A stretch of DNA of 50,099 nucleotides from an uncultured Candidatus Melainabacteria bacterium (GCA_949741915.1 CATJOM010000054.1:1-50099); one strand, 5' to 3'. Positions 33,786-42,633 are shown, counted from the first letter of the stretch. The notes: generated by a model from the letters alone, not told the origin. Numbers and translations are program-made.

Positions 33786-34445
33786 ATGGATATGTCTGCA
33801 AAAATTGCAGGGTTGCAAATTGGCTCTAATTCCGGCTTAATGAGCTCTAATAATTTCCCCCGAATGAACACTAATTTTAATACATATCAAAGCCTTGCGC
33901 CCCTTGGGTCTGATACGCTTTCATTTGGTGCGATGAAGAAAAAAGAATTTAACGGTGTCGACCTTCTTGTTGCGAATAAATTTAAAGCGCCTATTGAAAA
34001 ATTTAACGATAATAAGGATTTACAAGCTTGGTGTGCCGATAAGATTAATAAAATAAAGGATAAAGATTATAAAGGACGACAGCCTGCAACCACAGAGCAA
34101 AGAAAACATATGCTAAAAGAATGGTTTAACTATGTTTTAGAGGAAAATGACAGCTATACAAGCACTATGGCGCTTTTGATTTTGGATGGAATAACAAAAG
34201 ATTTGAATAAAGACAACGATAACGTTCCGCTGGTTCTAAATCAAAGAGTACTTGCTGATACTATGTCTGAAATGCAGGACAAGGCAAGGGAAGATAAGAA
34301 TTTTCAGGCCAATTTCAACAAAATGTATCAGTTAAATTTGCAGAATTTTTATACAAAAGATATTGAAGAAACGGATGATGATGGCGTAAAAATTGGGGGG
34401 AAAGACGGGCTGGGTGCTTATCCCATCATTAGAAAACGACCCTGA
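33786..34445 (+). CDS. 5' part of a frameshifted lineage-specific repeat protein
   Basis: 219 residues in this frame. The N-terminal ~50 residues are polar and contain DTLSFGAMKKKEF, the LSFG motif also seen in two other proteins here. A helical domain follows (HMLKEWFNYVLEENDSYT, STMALLILDGITKDLN, LVLNQRVLADTMSEM). The frame ends ...GVKIGGKDGLGAYPIIRKRP, but removing one base from the G6 run at 34395-34400 continues as GVKIGGKTGWVLIPSLENDPENF into the next ORF. So this and 34393-35346 are one gene with a single-base shift: a pseudogene, an assembly error, or slippage. I do not know a function. ATG 33786 follows AGAAAGCAAAAA. Confidence 0.7.
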   Translation: MDMSAKIAGLQIGSNSGLMSSNNFPRMNTNFNTYQSLAPLGSDTLSFGAMKKKEFNGVDLLVANKFKAPIEKFNDNKDLQAWCADKINKIKDKDYKGRQPATTEQRKHMLKEWFNYVLEENDSYTSTMALLILDGITKDLNKDNDNVPLVLNQRVLADTMSEMQDKAREDKNFQANFNKMYQLNLQNFYTKDIEETDDDGVKIGGKDGLGAYPIIRKRP

Positions 34446-35346
34446 AAATTTTAATGATAATGTTAATAAATTAAAGTCATTGTCTTATAATAAGACATGG
34501 TGCACAAAAAATAATTTTAATGCAGAACCTTATTTAGAAAAGGATGATTTTCATATTTACCTTGACAATGGTAAATTAAAGTTTTGTATCAGGATTATCG
34601 GAGATGAAATACAGGAAATACAAGGTGATAGGAATGATGACCTGCTGCCTGCTGATTATTATGATGTAGCTATGCAGCATATAGATAAAGAAGGGTTGAA
34701 GATAAATAAGAATGTTGCTAGTTTTATTCAAAGTTCAAAAAAACACATTGAAAAGATTGAAAGTATTAAAAAAGACCTTAAAGAAGAAATCGATATTACA
34801 AACCCGAGAGAAGTTTATGAATTTTTTGAGATAGAATGTACGGAAAATGCCGATGGCACAATGTCGCTTTCAGAATATCGTCAGCCTGAAGATGATATAA
34901 CATTTTCTGAGTTAGGAATAAACGAAGTTGAGTTATATAAAAAGGCTAATATTAAAAATATAGCTGGAGACGCAAATTTCTTTGGCTCCCAGGTGCAAAA
35001 CCTTGGCAATCTCCAAACAATAGGCGGAAGCGCAATTTTCAAATATTCACAGGTGCAAAACCTCGGCAGTCTTCAAACAATTGGCGGAGGTGCAAATTTT
35101 GAACATTCTCAGGTGCAAAACCTTGGCAAACTTAAAACAATAGGCGGAAGTGCAGATTTTGGACATTCTCAAATAAGAGATCTTGGTAATCTCGAATCAA
35201 TTGGCTGGAATGCGTACTTCGAAAATTCTCAGGTGCAAAATCTTGGCAATCTTCAAACAATAGGCGGAGATGTATATCTTGAAAATTCAAAACTTACAGA
35301 AGTTGATTTCAAAAATATCAAGGTTGGGTACGAGATATATGCCTAG
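34393..35346 (+). CDS. 3' part of the frameshifted gene: WCTK domain plus 20-residue repeats
   Basis: 317 residues in the +1 frame. The first half has LKSLSYNKTWCTKNNFNAEP followed by YLEKDDFHIYLDNGKLKFCIRI, a pattern I associate with PcfJ-like and gut-cyanobacterial proteins. The second half has five 20-residue repeats (QVQNLGNLQTIGG...F..S) predicted to stack as a leucine-rich-like or beta-solenoid surface, then a short cap. The repeats suggest protein or surface binding. The TTG at 34393 is probably not a true start, because the sequence continues the upstream frame. A strong terminator follows at 35378. Confidence 0.7.
   Translation: MGGKTGWVLIPSLENDPENFNDNVNKLKSLSYNKTWCTKNNFNAEPYLEKDDFHIYLDNGKLKFCIRIIGDEIQEIQGDRNDDLLPADYYDVAMQHIDKEGLKINKNVASFIQSSKKHIEKIESIKKDLKEEIDITNPREVYEFFEIECTENADGTMSLSEYRQPEDDITFSELGINEVELYKKANIKNIAGDANFFGSQVQNLGNLQTIGGSAIFKYSQVQNLGSLQTIGGGANFEHSQVQNLGKLKTIGGSADFGHSQIRDLGNLESIGWNAYFENSQVQNLGNLQTIGGDVYLENSKLTEVDFKNIKVGYEIYA
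34990..35289 (+). repeat. five tandem 60-bp repeats (20-residue solenoid units)
   Basis: Units begin with CAGGTGCAAAA and encode QVQNLGxLxTIGGxAxFxxS. Units 1, 2, 3 and 5 are close; unit 4 (QIRDLGNLESIGWNAYFENS) is diverged. Near-identity of DNA suggests recent unit duplication. Confidence 0.9.
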
Positions 35347-35377
35347 CAAGGAGGCTTTACAATTACAACAGAATTAT

Positions 35378-35406
35378 ACCAGGGTTTTTTTGGCCCTGGT
35401 TTTTTA
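35378..35406 (+). terminator. terminator of the repeat-protein gene
   Basis: ACCAGGG (35378-35384) and CCCTGGT (35394-35400), followed by T6. Confidence 0.85.
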
Positions 35407-35571
35407 GTACCCATGTTTCTCTACTGCAATAGATTTGTAGGTGCAGTAGGATAAAAGACTTGATATAGCCAAGTTATAGGCTAAATGTATATGGAATATT
35501 TTATTAAAACCCCACTCAAATATCATCCAAATATATGTTGTAAAGAAATGTAACAAAAACTGTCAAATCTC

Positions 35572-35599
35572 TAATGTTTTTAGAGGAGTGTGCCGATAT
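35572..35599 (+). promoter_or_regulatory. sigma-28-like promoter
   Basis: TAATGTTT (35572-35579), 12 bases, then GCCGATAT (35592-35599), compared with the flagellar sigma consensus TAAAGTTT-N11-GCCGATAA (Bacillus SigD: CCGATAT). It lies 38 bases upstream of the unknown gene at 35638. No sigma-70 -10 box of comparable quality is nearby. Confidence 0.4.
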
Positions 35600-35637
35600 A
35601 AATAACATAAGAACAATGGAGAAGACAAGAAACAATT

Positions 35638-36129
35638 ATGGGATTAACAGTTAGTAAGTACAATGGAATAGACCTAAACAACATAGGCAAGGTCACAACA
35701 GAGATTTTAACCTCTCTTGAAAACAAAACAGTTGATGTGTCAAAGACTGATTTAACAAAGTTTACAAGAACAACACAAGGGGTTGACCTTTATTCTAGCA
35801 AAGTAAGTCTTGATGTGCAAAGACAGATTGCAATGACAAATGCAGGCTTATTAGATGCTTCAAGCGTTTTAACATCTGTACAAACCTTAAATGCACAGGC
35901 TGCAGCTCAGCTATACAATCCAAATGCTGTTGTAAAAAATGTTGAAGGCAAGCTTCATATTAATACAGATGCTCAAATGGAAACTATCAAAGAAGCTGGC
36001 AAATTAGAAGCCACATTAAATGTTTTTGAGACAAACAAAGACAAAAAAGGCTCAAATCCATTTTCTTTCAGCCAGTTTCAAGGTGAAGAACAAAAGGAAG
36101 AAAAACAGCCTCTAAACCTTGTAGCATAG
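35638..36129 (+). CDS. unknown 163-residue protein
   Basis: I do not recognise this protein. It has no Cys or Trp, no signal peptide and no membrane segment. The middle (VDLYSSKVSLDVQRQIAMTN, then LDASSVLTSVQTLNAQAAAQLY) is predicted helical and Ala/Gln-rich, and the tail is acidic and polar (NPFSFSQFQGEEQKEEK). The GGAG upstream is far (18 bases) from ATG 35638. A sigma-28-like promoter precedes it, so a motility- or surface-linked role is possible but unproven. It sits alone between terminators. Confidence 0.7.
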   Translation: MGLTVSKYNGIDLNNIGKVTTEILTSLENKTVDVSKTDLTKFTRTTQGVDLYSSKVSLDVQRQIAMTNAGLLDASSVLTSVQTLNAQAAAQLYNPNAVVKNVEGKLHINTDAQMETIKEAGKLEATLNVFETNKDKKGSNPFSFSQFQGEEQKEEKQPLNLVA

Positions 36130-36253
36130 TTATTAGGCTTTTAGGCCGCAGTAAAAAAATTGTGCGTGCAGCTGAAAGTTTAAATAAATTCCTCCATAAT
36201 CCAATGAATCTCTCTTTATTTCCCTAATCCTTATTAAATGTCTTTTCCTATTT

Positions 36254-36285
36254 AAGCCGCTTTTTACAAGCGGTTTTTATTTTTA
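36254..36285 (+). terminator. terminator downstream of the 163-residue gene
   Basis: AAGCCGCTT and AAGCGGTTT with loop TTTAC, followed by a long T-rich tail. It lies 125 bases after the stop. Confidence 0.7.
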
Positions 36286-36350
36286 TTCTGCAGCTTTTGC
36301 TTGTATGCTTGAATGGAATCAATCTGTCTTTCCTGTCCTCTGTCTTATTA

Positions 36351-36380
36351 TTGCAATATTTAAGCCATATGTGCTAAAAT
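36351..36380 (+). promoter_or_regulatory. promoter of the pyrF2-ald-proB-proA cluster
   Basis: TTGCAA (36351-36356), 18 bases, then TAAAAT (36375-36380) preceded by TGC, an extended -10. The start would be ~25 bases before pyrF2, which has AGGG upstream of ATG. Confidence 0.6.
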
Positions 36381-36412
36381 AAATTACCGTTATAAATTTT
36401 AGGGTAATTTAA

Positions 36413-37168
36413 ATGACAATTGAAAAACCAAAAACGCCTAAAGATAGAATTATTTTGGCTTTGGATGTGGATGATTTCGATGAAGCAAAAAAGCTTGTTT
36501 GTGAGTTAAAGGATTATATTGGTTTCTTTAAGGTTGGGCTGCAGCTATATACATCGGCTGGGTATGATGTAATAAGAATGATTCACGATGAGGGCGCAAA
36601 TGTCTTTTTTGACGGCAAATTTCATGACATTCCAAATACGGTTGCAAGAGCATGCGCAAACCTTGTAAAGAGAAATATAAGTTTTTTTGATGTTCATATA
36701 AAAGGCGGCTCTAAAATGCTTGCAACAACGGTGAAGCTGGCTAATGAAACCGCGAAGAAATATGAAAAACAGCCTCCTGTTATCCTTGGGGTGACACTTT
36801 TATCAAGCTTTGGACAAAGAACCCTCACTCAGGAATTAAACGTAAATATGAACATTGATGAATACGTAGGAAGCCTTGCAAAAATGGCAATTGATGCTGG
36901 CTTAAATGGCGTTGTTGCATCTGCTTCTGAGGCTAATGTTATAAGAAAGGAATGCCCTGAAGATTTTATAATAGTCTGTCCTGCTATAAGACCTACCTGG
37001 AGCGTAGTTAATGACCAGGTGCGCGTTGTAACTCCAACAGATGCTGTTCTTTCAGGGGTTGATTATATGGTAATAGGGCGTCCTGTAATCTGTGCGCAGA
37101 ACAAGATTGAGGCAATAAAGCTCATAATTGATGAAATTGAAGAGGCGGAAAGCCTGATAAGAGTATAA
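36413..37168 (+). CDS. pyrF: second orotidine-5'-phosphate decarboxylase
   Basis: 251 residues, clearly homologous to the operon PyrF but diverged. The catalytic array is kept (FFDGKFHDIPNTV for FLDIKLHDIPNTV), as are PAIRPTWSVVNDQVR and YMVIGRPV. Differences include GLQLYTSAG and loss of an HATGG-type segment (HIKGGSK here). Both copies therefore look active. It heads a plus-strand cluster with ald, proB and proA, 16 bases before ald. It may be a regulated or constitutive back-up for UMP synthesis, or act on a related substrate. Confidence 0.93.
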   Translation: MTIEKPKTPKDRIILALDVDDFDEAKKLVCELKDYIGFFKVGLQLYTSAGYDVIRMIHDEGANVFFDGKFHDIPNTVARACANLVKRNISFFDVHIKGGSKMLATTVKLANETAKKYEKQPPVILGVTLLSSFGQRTLTQELNVNMNIDEYVGSLAKMAIDAGLNGVVASASEANVIRKECPEDFIIVCPAIRPTWSVVNDQVRVVTPTDAVLSGVDYMVIGRPVICAQNKIEAIKLIIDEIEEAESLIRV

Positions 37169-37184
37169 AATAAGGGATTATTCT

Positions 37185-38327
37185 ATGAGGATGAAAACCG
37201 TATTTGGCATACCAAAAGAACTAAAAACCGACGAGACAAGGGTGGCACTTACACCTGATTGCATCCAGATGCTTTCAAATGAAGGCTATAAGGTTATTGT
37301 TGAAACTAAGGCTGGCGAATTGAGTGGTTTTTCTGATGAACAATATATTCAAAGTGGTGCTGAGATTGCCCCATCAAATAAAGAAGTTTGGGACAAAGCC
37401 ACCGTTATCTTAAAGGTGAAAGAGCCTCAAAAGTCGGAATACGAGTTCTTTAAGGAAGATCAGGTTATTTTTTCATACCTTCATCTTGCTGTTGAAGAAG
37501 AATTGACAAACCAGCTGTTGAAGAAAAAAGTTTGTGCAATCGCGGCAGAATCTGTTGAAACTACAAATAAGGAGCTTCCTCTTTTAAGGCCTATGAGCGA
37601 AGTTGCAGGCAGATTAAGCATTCAATTGGGCGCAAATTACCTTGAATCAGTTAATGGCGGCTCCGGCGTATTAATTGGTGGTGTTCCGGGTGTCCAGCCT
37701 GGAAAGGTTGTAATAATAGGCGGCGGCGTGGTTGGTGCTAATGCGGCAAAAGTTGCAATCGGCATGGGTGCCGACGTTTCTGTTTTAGATATAAATTCGG
37801 AACGGCTCGCGCATCTTGATTTAATGCTGAATGGCGCCATAAAAACGCATTACTGTAATCCTTATACCATAAAAGAAGAGTGTAAAAAGGCCGATATACT
37901 TGTGGGTGCTGTATTATTGCCAGGCAAAAAAGCGCCAAAGCTTGTAAGTGCCGACATTGTACAAGAGATGAAAAAAGGCTCGTTTATCATTGATGTTGCG
38001 ATTGATCAAGGCGGAAACATAGAAACTATAGACAGAATTACAACGCTAAAAAATCCTGTGTTTGAAAAATACGGCATTTTACATTGTGCCGTGCCGAATT
38101 TACCATCCTTAACACCCAGAACATCCTCATTCGCATATTCTTATGCTGTCCTTCCATATGTTCAAAAAATCGGCGAATACGGCGCTTATATGGCACTGAA
38201 AGAATGCGAATCCTTAAGAGCGGGCGTCAATACATTTAGAGGCGTTGTAACAAACAAAAATCTCGCTGAAACAATGAACGTGCCGCATACAGAGATATCC
38301 CTTCTTATAGGCTTTAAGGTGGCATAA
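37185..38327 (+). CDS. ald: alanine dehydrogenase
   Basis: A 380-residue NAD-dependent enzyme interconverting alanine and pyruvate plus ammonia. Visible are FGIPKELKTDETRVALTP, the catalytic Lys in ILKVKEP and His in SYLHLAVEEE, and the NAD domain GKVVIIGGGVVGANAAKVAIGMGADVSVLD. Near-typical length. The start at 37185 has AAGGG nine bases upstream; ATG 37191 is possible. proB begins one base after the stop, so expression is coupled with proline synthesis. Confidence 0.95.
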   Translation: MRMKTVFGIPKELKTDETRVALTPDCIQMLSNEGYKVIVETKAGELSGFSDEQYIQSGAEIAPSNKEVWDKATVILKVKEPQKSEYEFFKEDQVIFSYLHLAVEEELTNQLLKKKVCAIAAESVETTNKELPLLRPMSEVAGRLSIQLGANYLESVNGGSGVLIGGVPGVQPGKVVIIGGGVVGANAAKVAIGMGADVSVLDINSERLAHLDLMLNGAIKTHYCNPYTIKEECKKADILVGAVLLPGKKAPKLVSADIVQEMKKGSFIIDVAIDQGGNIETIDRITTLKNPVFEKYGILHCAVPNLPSLTPRTSSFAYSYAVLPYVQKIGEYGAYMALKECESLRAGVNTFRGVVTNKNLAETMNVPHTEISLLIGFKVA

Positions 38328-38328
38328 G

Positions 38329-39447
38329 ATGAACACAAAAAATGTTAAAAGAGTGGTTTTTAAGTTTGGTACAAACATTTTAAGGAATGATGAAGGAGAA
38401 ATTTCTTTGTCCCGTCTCTATTCCTTTGTAGAGGATATTTCACGTCTTTATAAAGAAGGAAAAGAAGTAATAATAGTCTCCTCGGGCTCTGTTGCCTTGG
38501 GTATGAAAAAACTCTGTCCTGTAAAAACCGCCTCAAATACAACAGTGGATAAGCAGGCAGCGGCTTCAATAGGCCAGCCTTTCTTGATGAGAATCTGGCA
38601 GGAGGGTTTTGAAAAGTATGGCATTGTTGTTTCTCAGGTGCTTTTAGTGGAGGATGATTTTTCAAACAGAAAAAGATATCTTAACCTTCGAAACACCCTA
38701 AATCGACTTCTTGAATGTGGAATTATACCTATTATTAACCAAAATGACACGGTTTCAACAAGCGAAATTGCAAATGTGTGTTTTTCTGATAATGATAAAC
38801 TCTCAGCTCTTGTTGCAAGCAAACTTGATGCTAATCTTCTGGTTATGGTTTCAGACATTGATGGACTGTATGATAAAAATCCAAAAGAATTTGATGATGC
38901 AAAATTAATCCCAGTTGTTGAAAAAGTAACATCAAAGATTGAAAAATTAGCTTCAGGCGCCTCTCTTGGAGGCAGAGGTGGAATGATAACAAAGCTTTCA
39001 GCAGCAAAGGTTGTGACTAATTCAGGCTCAAACGCTATGATTGTAAATGGCAAAAGAGAGGGCATAATTAAAAAAATCTTTGATAATGAGGATGTGGGCA
39101 CGATATTTTTATCTACCAATAAATTATCCTCAAAACACAGGTGGATTGCATACGCTACAAACCTTCGGGGGGCTGTTATTGTAAATGAAGGTGCAAAAAA
39201 AGCCCTTATTGAAAAACAGACAAGCCTTCTTCCAATTGGCGTACTGCAAATTGCAGGCATTTTTGAAAATGGTGAAGTGATAAGCATTTTGGATGAAAAA
39301 AATAATGAATTTGCACGTGGTGTGGCAAATTATCCGTCAAACGAATGTGAAAAACTTTTAGGTGTACACAGTGATAAAATAAGAGATATTTTAGGCTACA
39401 AACAAAGCGATGATCTGATAAGCAAAGATAATTTAGTCTTATTATAG
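38329..39447 (+). CDS. proB: glutamate 5-kinase with PUA domain
   Basis: A 372-residue ProB that phosphorylates glutamate, the first step of proline synthesis, usually feedback-inhibited by proline. The kinase domain shows VVFKFGTNILR, IVSSGSVALGMKKL, INQNDTVST, DKLSALVAS and GGRGGMITKLSAA. The C-terminal PUA domain covers ~280-372. AGGTGG precedes ATG. Confidence 0.96.
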   Translation: MNTKNVKRVVFKFGTNILRNDEGEISLSRLYSFVEDISRLYKEGKEVIIVSSGSVALGMKKLCPVKTASNTTVDKQAAASIGQPFLMRIWQEGFEKYGIVVSQVLLVEDDFSNRKRYLNLRNTLNRLLECGIIPIINQNDTVSTSEIANVCFSDNDKLSALVASKLDANLLVMVSDIDGLYDKNPKEFDDAKLIPVVEKVTSKIEKLASGASLGGRGGMITKLSAAKVVTNSGSNAMIVNGKREGIIKKIFDNEDVGTIFLSTNKLSSKHRWIAYATNLRGAVIVNEGAKKALIEKQTSLLPIGVLQIAGIFENGEVISILDEKNNEFARGVANYPSNECEKLLGVHSDKIRDILGYKQSDDLISKDNLVLL

Positions 39448-39455
39448 GAAATAGT

Positions 39456-40703
39456 ATGAATATAAAAGATATTGTAAAAGAGGCAAATAATGCCAAAATA
39501 AAACTCATGGGGCTGAATACTGAGAAGAAAAATGAGGCCCTCGCTGCTGTTGCACAAAATATTGAAAAAAATACATCTAAGATTTATGAAGCAAATAAAA
39601 AAGACTTAGAATTTGCTAAAACACTTGTACAGTCTGGTAAAATTACAGAAGCTACATATGGCAGACTGAAACTAGATGAAAACAAGATGCGCGATATGAT
39701 AGCGGGCATTTATGATGTTATAAAGCTTGAGGACCCTGCAAATAAGGTTCTTTGGACACGGCAATTGGATGATAATCTTGTTTTAAAAAAAGTAACAACA
39801 CCAATTGGCGTCCTTGGAATTATTTTTGAGGCGCGTCCAGATGTAATAGCGCAAATTTCATCCCTTGCAATAAAATCTGGCAATGCGGTAATTTTAAAGG
39901 GCGGAAGCGAAGCAAATAATACAAATTCAGCAATTTTTGAAATAATTAATGAAACACTTAACTCTGTGGAAGGTTTTCCAAAAGGCGCTGTGAGCCTTGT
40001 TTATTCCCATGATGATATAAAAGAGATGCTTGATATGGAAGGTCGTATTGATTTAATTATACCAAGAGGCTCTAATAAGCTTGTTAAATTTATTCAGGAA
40101 AATACAAAAATCCCTGTGCTTGGGCATGCTTCTGGTATTTGTCATATTTTTGTTGATGAATCTGCAGATTTTATTATGGCAAAAAAAATCTGTATTGATG
40201 CCAAAATTCAATACCCCACAGCTTGTAATGCTGTCGAAACAATTCTTGTACATAAAAATTTTAAGTTTTATGAAGAGCTTAAAAAAGAGCTTCAAAATGT
40301 AGACATAAAAGTAATTGAAAACCCTAAGGAATATGACGTTGAATATTCTGATAAAATCCTGACGCTTAAAAAAGTAAATAATATGAATGAAGCAATAGAA
40401 CACATAAACTCCTTTGGTTCCCACCATACAGACAGTATTATTACAAATGACGATGCAAATGCTGAAATTTTTATGAATAACGTTGATTCAGCTGGTGTGT
40501 TCCATAATGCTTCCACTAGATTTTCTGATGGTTTTAGATATGGTTTTGGTGCAGAAGTGGGCATATCTACAAATAAAACCCATGCAAGAGGCCCTGTCGG
40601 CCTAGACGGCCTTTGTATCTATAAATATAAGTTAACAGGTAAAGGGCAGATTGTCGATGATTATGCCAAAGGAATAAAAACTTTTAAACATAAAGACATT
40701 TAA
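39456..40703 (+). CDS. proA: gamma-glutamyl phosphate reductase
   Basis: A 415-residue NADPH-dependent reductase producing glutamate semialdehyde, the second step of proline synthesis. Visible are PIGVLGIIFEARPDVIAQI, ILKGGSEANNTN, the catalytic Cys in IQYPTACNAVETILVH, and the C-terminal GAEVGISTNKTHARGPVGLDGL. It follows proB by eight bases with AGGAAA as ribosome site. proC is not in the window. Confidence 0.97.
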   Translation: MNIKDIVKEANNAKIKLMGLNTEKKNEALAAVAQNIEKNTSKIYEANKKDLEFAKTLVQSGKITEATYGRLKLDENKMRDMIAGIYDVIKLEDPANKVLWTRQLDDNLVLKKVTTPIGVLGIIFEARPDVIAQISSLAIKSGNAVILKGGSEANNTNSAIFEIINETLNSVEGFPKGAVSLVYSHDDIKEMLDMEGRIDLIIPRGSNKLVKFIQENTKIPVLGHASGICHIFVDESADFIMAKKICIDAKIQYPTACNAVETILVHKNFKFYEELKKELQNVDIKVIENPKEYDVEYSDKILTLKKVNNMNEAIEHINSFGSHHTDSIITNDDANAEIFMNNVDSAGVFHNASTRFSDGFRYGFGAEVGISTNKTHARGPVGLDGLCIYKYKLTGKGQIVDDYAKGIKTFKHKDI

Positions 40704-40780
40704 TTTTTTTGTTTTATAATAAATAACCGAAGGCGGATATTGCCTTTTAAGATTGGAAGAAAATACAAGAGAGCATTGTT

Positions 40781-41692
40781 TTGACAGATTTTGATTTAGT
40801 CGAAAAAATAAATAAACTAAAGAAGGAAAAAAATGCAATAATCCTAGCACACTGTTATCAAAGTCCAGAGATTGATTTTGTTGCAGACTATGTTGGGGAT
40901 TCACTTGGTTTAAGCCGCCTTGCAAGTAAGACTGACGCTAAAACCATTGTCTTTGCCGGTGTTTATTTTATGGCAGAGACTGCAAAGATTTTATCTCCAG
41001 ATAAAACGGTTCTTCTTCCAAACAAAAACTCAGGCTGCAATATGGCTGATATGATAAACCTTAAGCAGGTGAGGGAATTTAAGGCTAAAAACCCTGGTGT
41101 TCCGCTTGTTTGTTATGTTAATTCAACAGCTGAAGTAAAGGCAGAATGCGATATTTGCTGCACTAGTGCAAATGCAGTTAATGTCATAAAATCATTAAAC
41201 CTTAAAAAGGTGCTTTTTGCACCAGACTGTTACCTTGGTAACTGGGCAAAAAAGAATCTCCCAGATATTGAAATTATAAGTTATCCTGGCTTTTGCCCCA
41301 CCCACCTTAGAATTATTCCTGATGAAATTGTGAAGATGAAGATTATGTATAAGGATGCAAAAATCCTTGTGCACCCTGAATGCCATCAGGAGGTTGTAAA
41401 GCTGGCTGATTTTGTGGGTTCCACAACGCAAATTATGCAATATTGCGCCACGGCGAACGCTAAGCAGTTTATAATCGCAACGGAAAAAGGCGTTGTAGAC
41501 AGATTGAAGCGCGATTTTCCCGATAAAGAATTTATCCTTGCTTCAAGCAAGCTCGTTTGCCACAATATGAAATGGAACACCCTTGAAGATATTCTAAACT
41601 CCCTTCTTCATAATCAGCATGAAGTAACAGTGGAAGAAAATATAAGACAAAAGGCTCTTAATTCAATTCAAAGAATGATTGAAGTAACATAG
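40781..41692 (+). CDS. nadA: quinolinate synthase
   Basis: A 303-residue NadA that condenses iminoaspartate with dihydroxyacetone phosphate to quinolinate for NAD synthesis. It carries one 4Fe-4S cluster; cysteines are in NKNSGCNMADM, CDICCTSANAV and HPECHQEVV. AHCYQSPEIDFVADYVGDSL and PDCYLGNW are family marks. The start is TTG at 40781 with GAGAG seven bases before it. nadB and nadC are not adjacent. It lies 77 bases after proA, with a hairpin at 41705-41726. Confidence 0.95.
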   Translation: MTDFDLVEKINKLKKEKNAIILAHCYQSPEIDFVADYVGDSLGLSRLASKTDAKTIVFAGVYFMAETAKILSPDKTVLLPNKNSGCNMADMINLKQVREFKAKNPGVPLVCYVNSTAEVKAECDICCTSANAVNVIKSLNLKKVLFAPDCYLGNWAKKNLPDIEIISYPGFCPTHLRIIPDEIVKMKIMYKDAKILVHPECHQEVVKLADFVGSTTQIMQYCATANAKQFIIATEKGVVDRLKRDFPDKEFILASSKLVCHNMKWNTLEDILNSLLHNQHEVTVEENIRQKALNSIQRMIEVT

Positions 41693-41704
41693 TTTCTACA
41701 TAAA

Positions 41705-41726
41705 GGCTCATAGCGCCTTATGAGCC
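41705..41726 (+). terminator. hairpin after nadA
   Basis: GGCTCATA and TATGAGCC form perfect 8-bp arms 12 bases after the stop. The T-run is weak. Confidence 0.45.
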
Positions 41727-41928
41727 AAATTTGCAGTATAATTTAAGGCATTTTTATACAATTTGTACAAAAGATTAATTTCCTTCTAATGTACTGCTGC
41801 ATGCATAAAAATGAGCGCATTCGCGGCTGTTCTTGAAACCAAAACCGCATACCGCCAATTTTACATAACACGGCAATCGGAAGTAAATATTTAACAAGCC
41901 GGCGCAAATTGTATATAATTGCCATAAT

Positions 41929-42633
41929 TCACGCCCCCAAATCAAGCCTTTGGCCTGCCGTATCTAAGTTTTCCCCTTCAACAAACGCGATATAATCATC
42001 GTAATTATCTTTGTCTAATCTTAGCTGGCCTTTGTCTGCCGGGTGATTGCTAAAGTTTTCAAAATATTTCATCTTATCCCAAAAATCATCATTGGTTGAT
42101 GTTGTGGAAACATAATCCTTGTCTGCTTCTTTGGCTAATTTTGCAATTTCTGAAATCAATGTGGCACCAAGGCCCTTATAGTGCCTTTTGTTTGAGCCGT
42201 ACATTTCATCCGGTTTTGCTTGCAGATATGAAATGTAAATGTCATCCTTCGGGAATGTATGATGTATTGTATCTGTTATAACAAGGGTTTTGCCATCCTT
42301 ATCCTCAAGCCCGTAATAATAATTTTTCCGCTGCCCTTCTGATGATGAAAATTTTGATGACCACTTGAAGCTGCTTGCAATGCTGCTTATATAATCTGCA
42401 AAAACCCAGTCTTGTTCTAGTTTTTCTATTTGCTCTTTGTCGTATACATCTCCAGGTTCATATTCTACAAAATTAAGGTTTTCAACTTTTCCATTAGTTT
42501 TTTGAATCTTTACTTCTTCGCTGCGAACAATTTTTCCAAATGATAAATCTTTCCTTGAGCCTTCTTGCATGTGCTTTTCGCCGCTTATATATTTTTGTGC
42601 ATTGTTAAACTGTGTAAAATTTATTATTTTCAT
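41929..42633 (-). CDS. GNAT-like acetyltransferase, lineage-specific
   Basis: A 234-residue protein. The acetyl-CoA loop of GNAT enzymes is suggested by RHYKGLGATLISEIAKLAKE, followed by a strand and TTSTNDDFWDKMKYFENF near the end of a typical GNAT fold. Residues 1-34 are polar and end in KDLSFGK, the LSFG motif shared with the nucleotidase-like and repeat proteins here. No partner gene. A weak GGGA site precedes ATG. Substrate unknown; the fold call is moderate. Confidence 0.65.
   Translation of the reverse strand: MKIINFTQFNNAQKYISGEKHMQEGSRKDLSFGKIVRSEEVKIQKTNGKVENLNFVEYEPGDVYDKEQIEKLEQDWVFADYISSIASSFKWSSKFSSSEGQRKNYYYGLEDKDGKTLVITDTIHHTFPKDDIYISYLQAKPDEMYGSNKRHYKGLGATLISEIAKLAKEADKDYVSTTSTNDDFWDKMKYFENFSNHPADKGQLRLDKDNYDDYIAFVEGENLDTAGQRLDLGA

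Noticed and set aside
38634-39287. 217-codon minus-strand ORF opposite proB
   Set aside because: It is a shadow of proB, with no ribosome site or recognisable domain.
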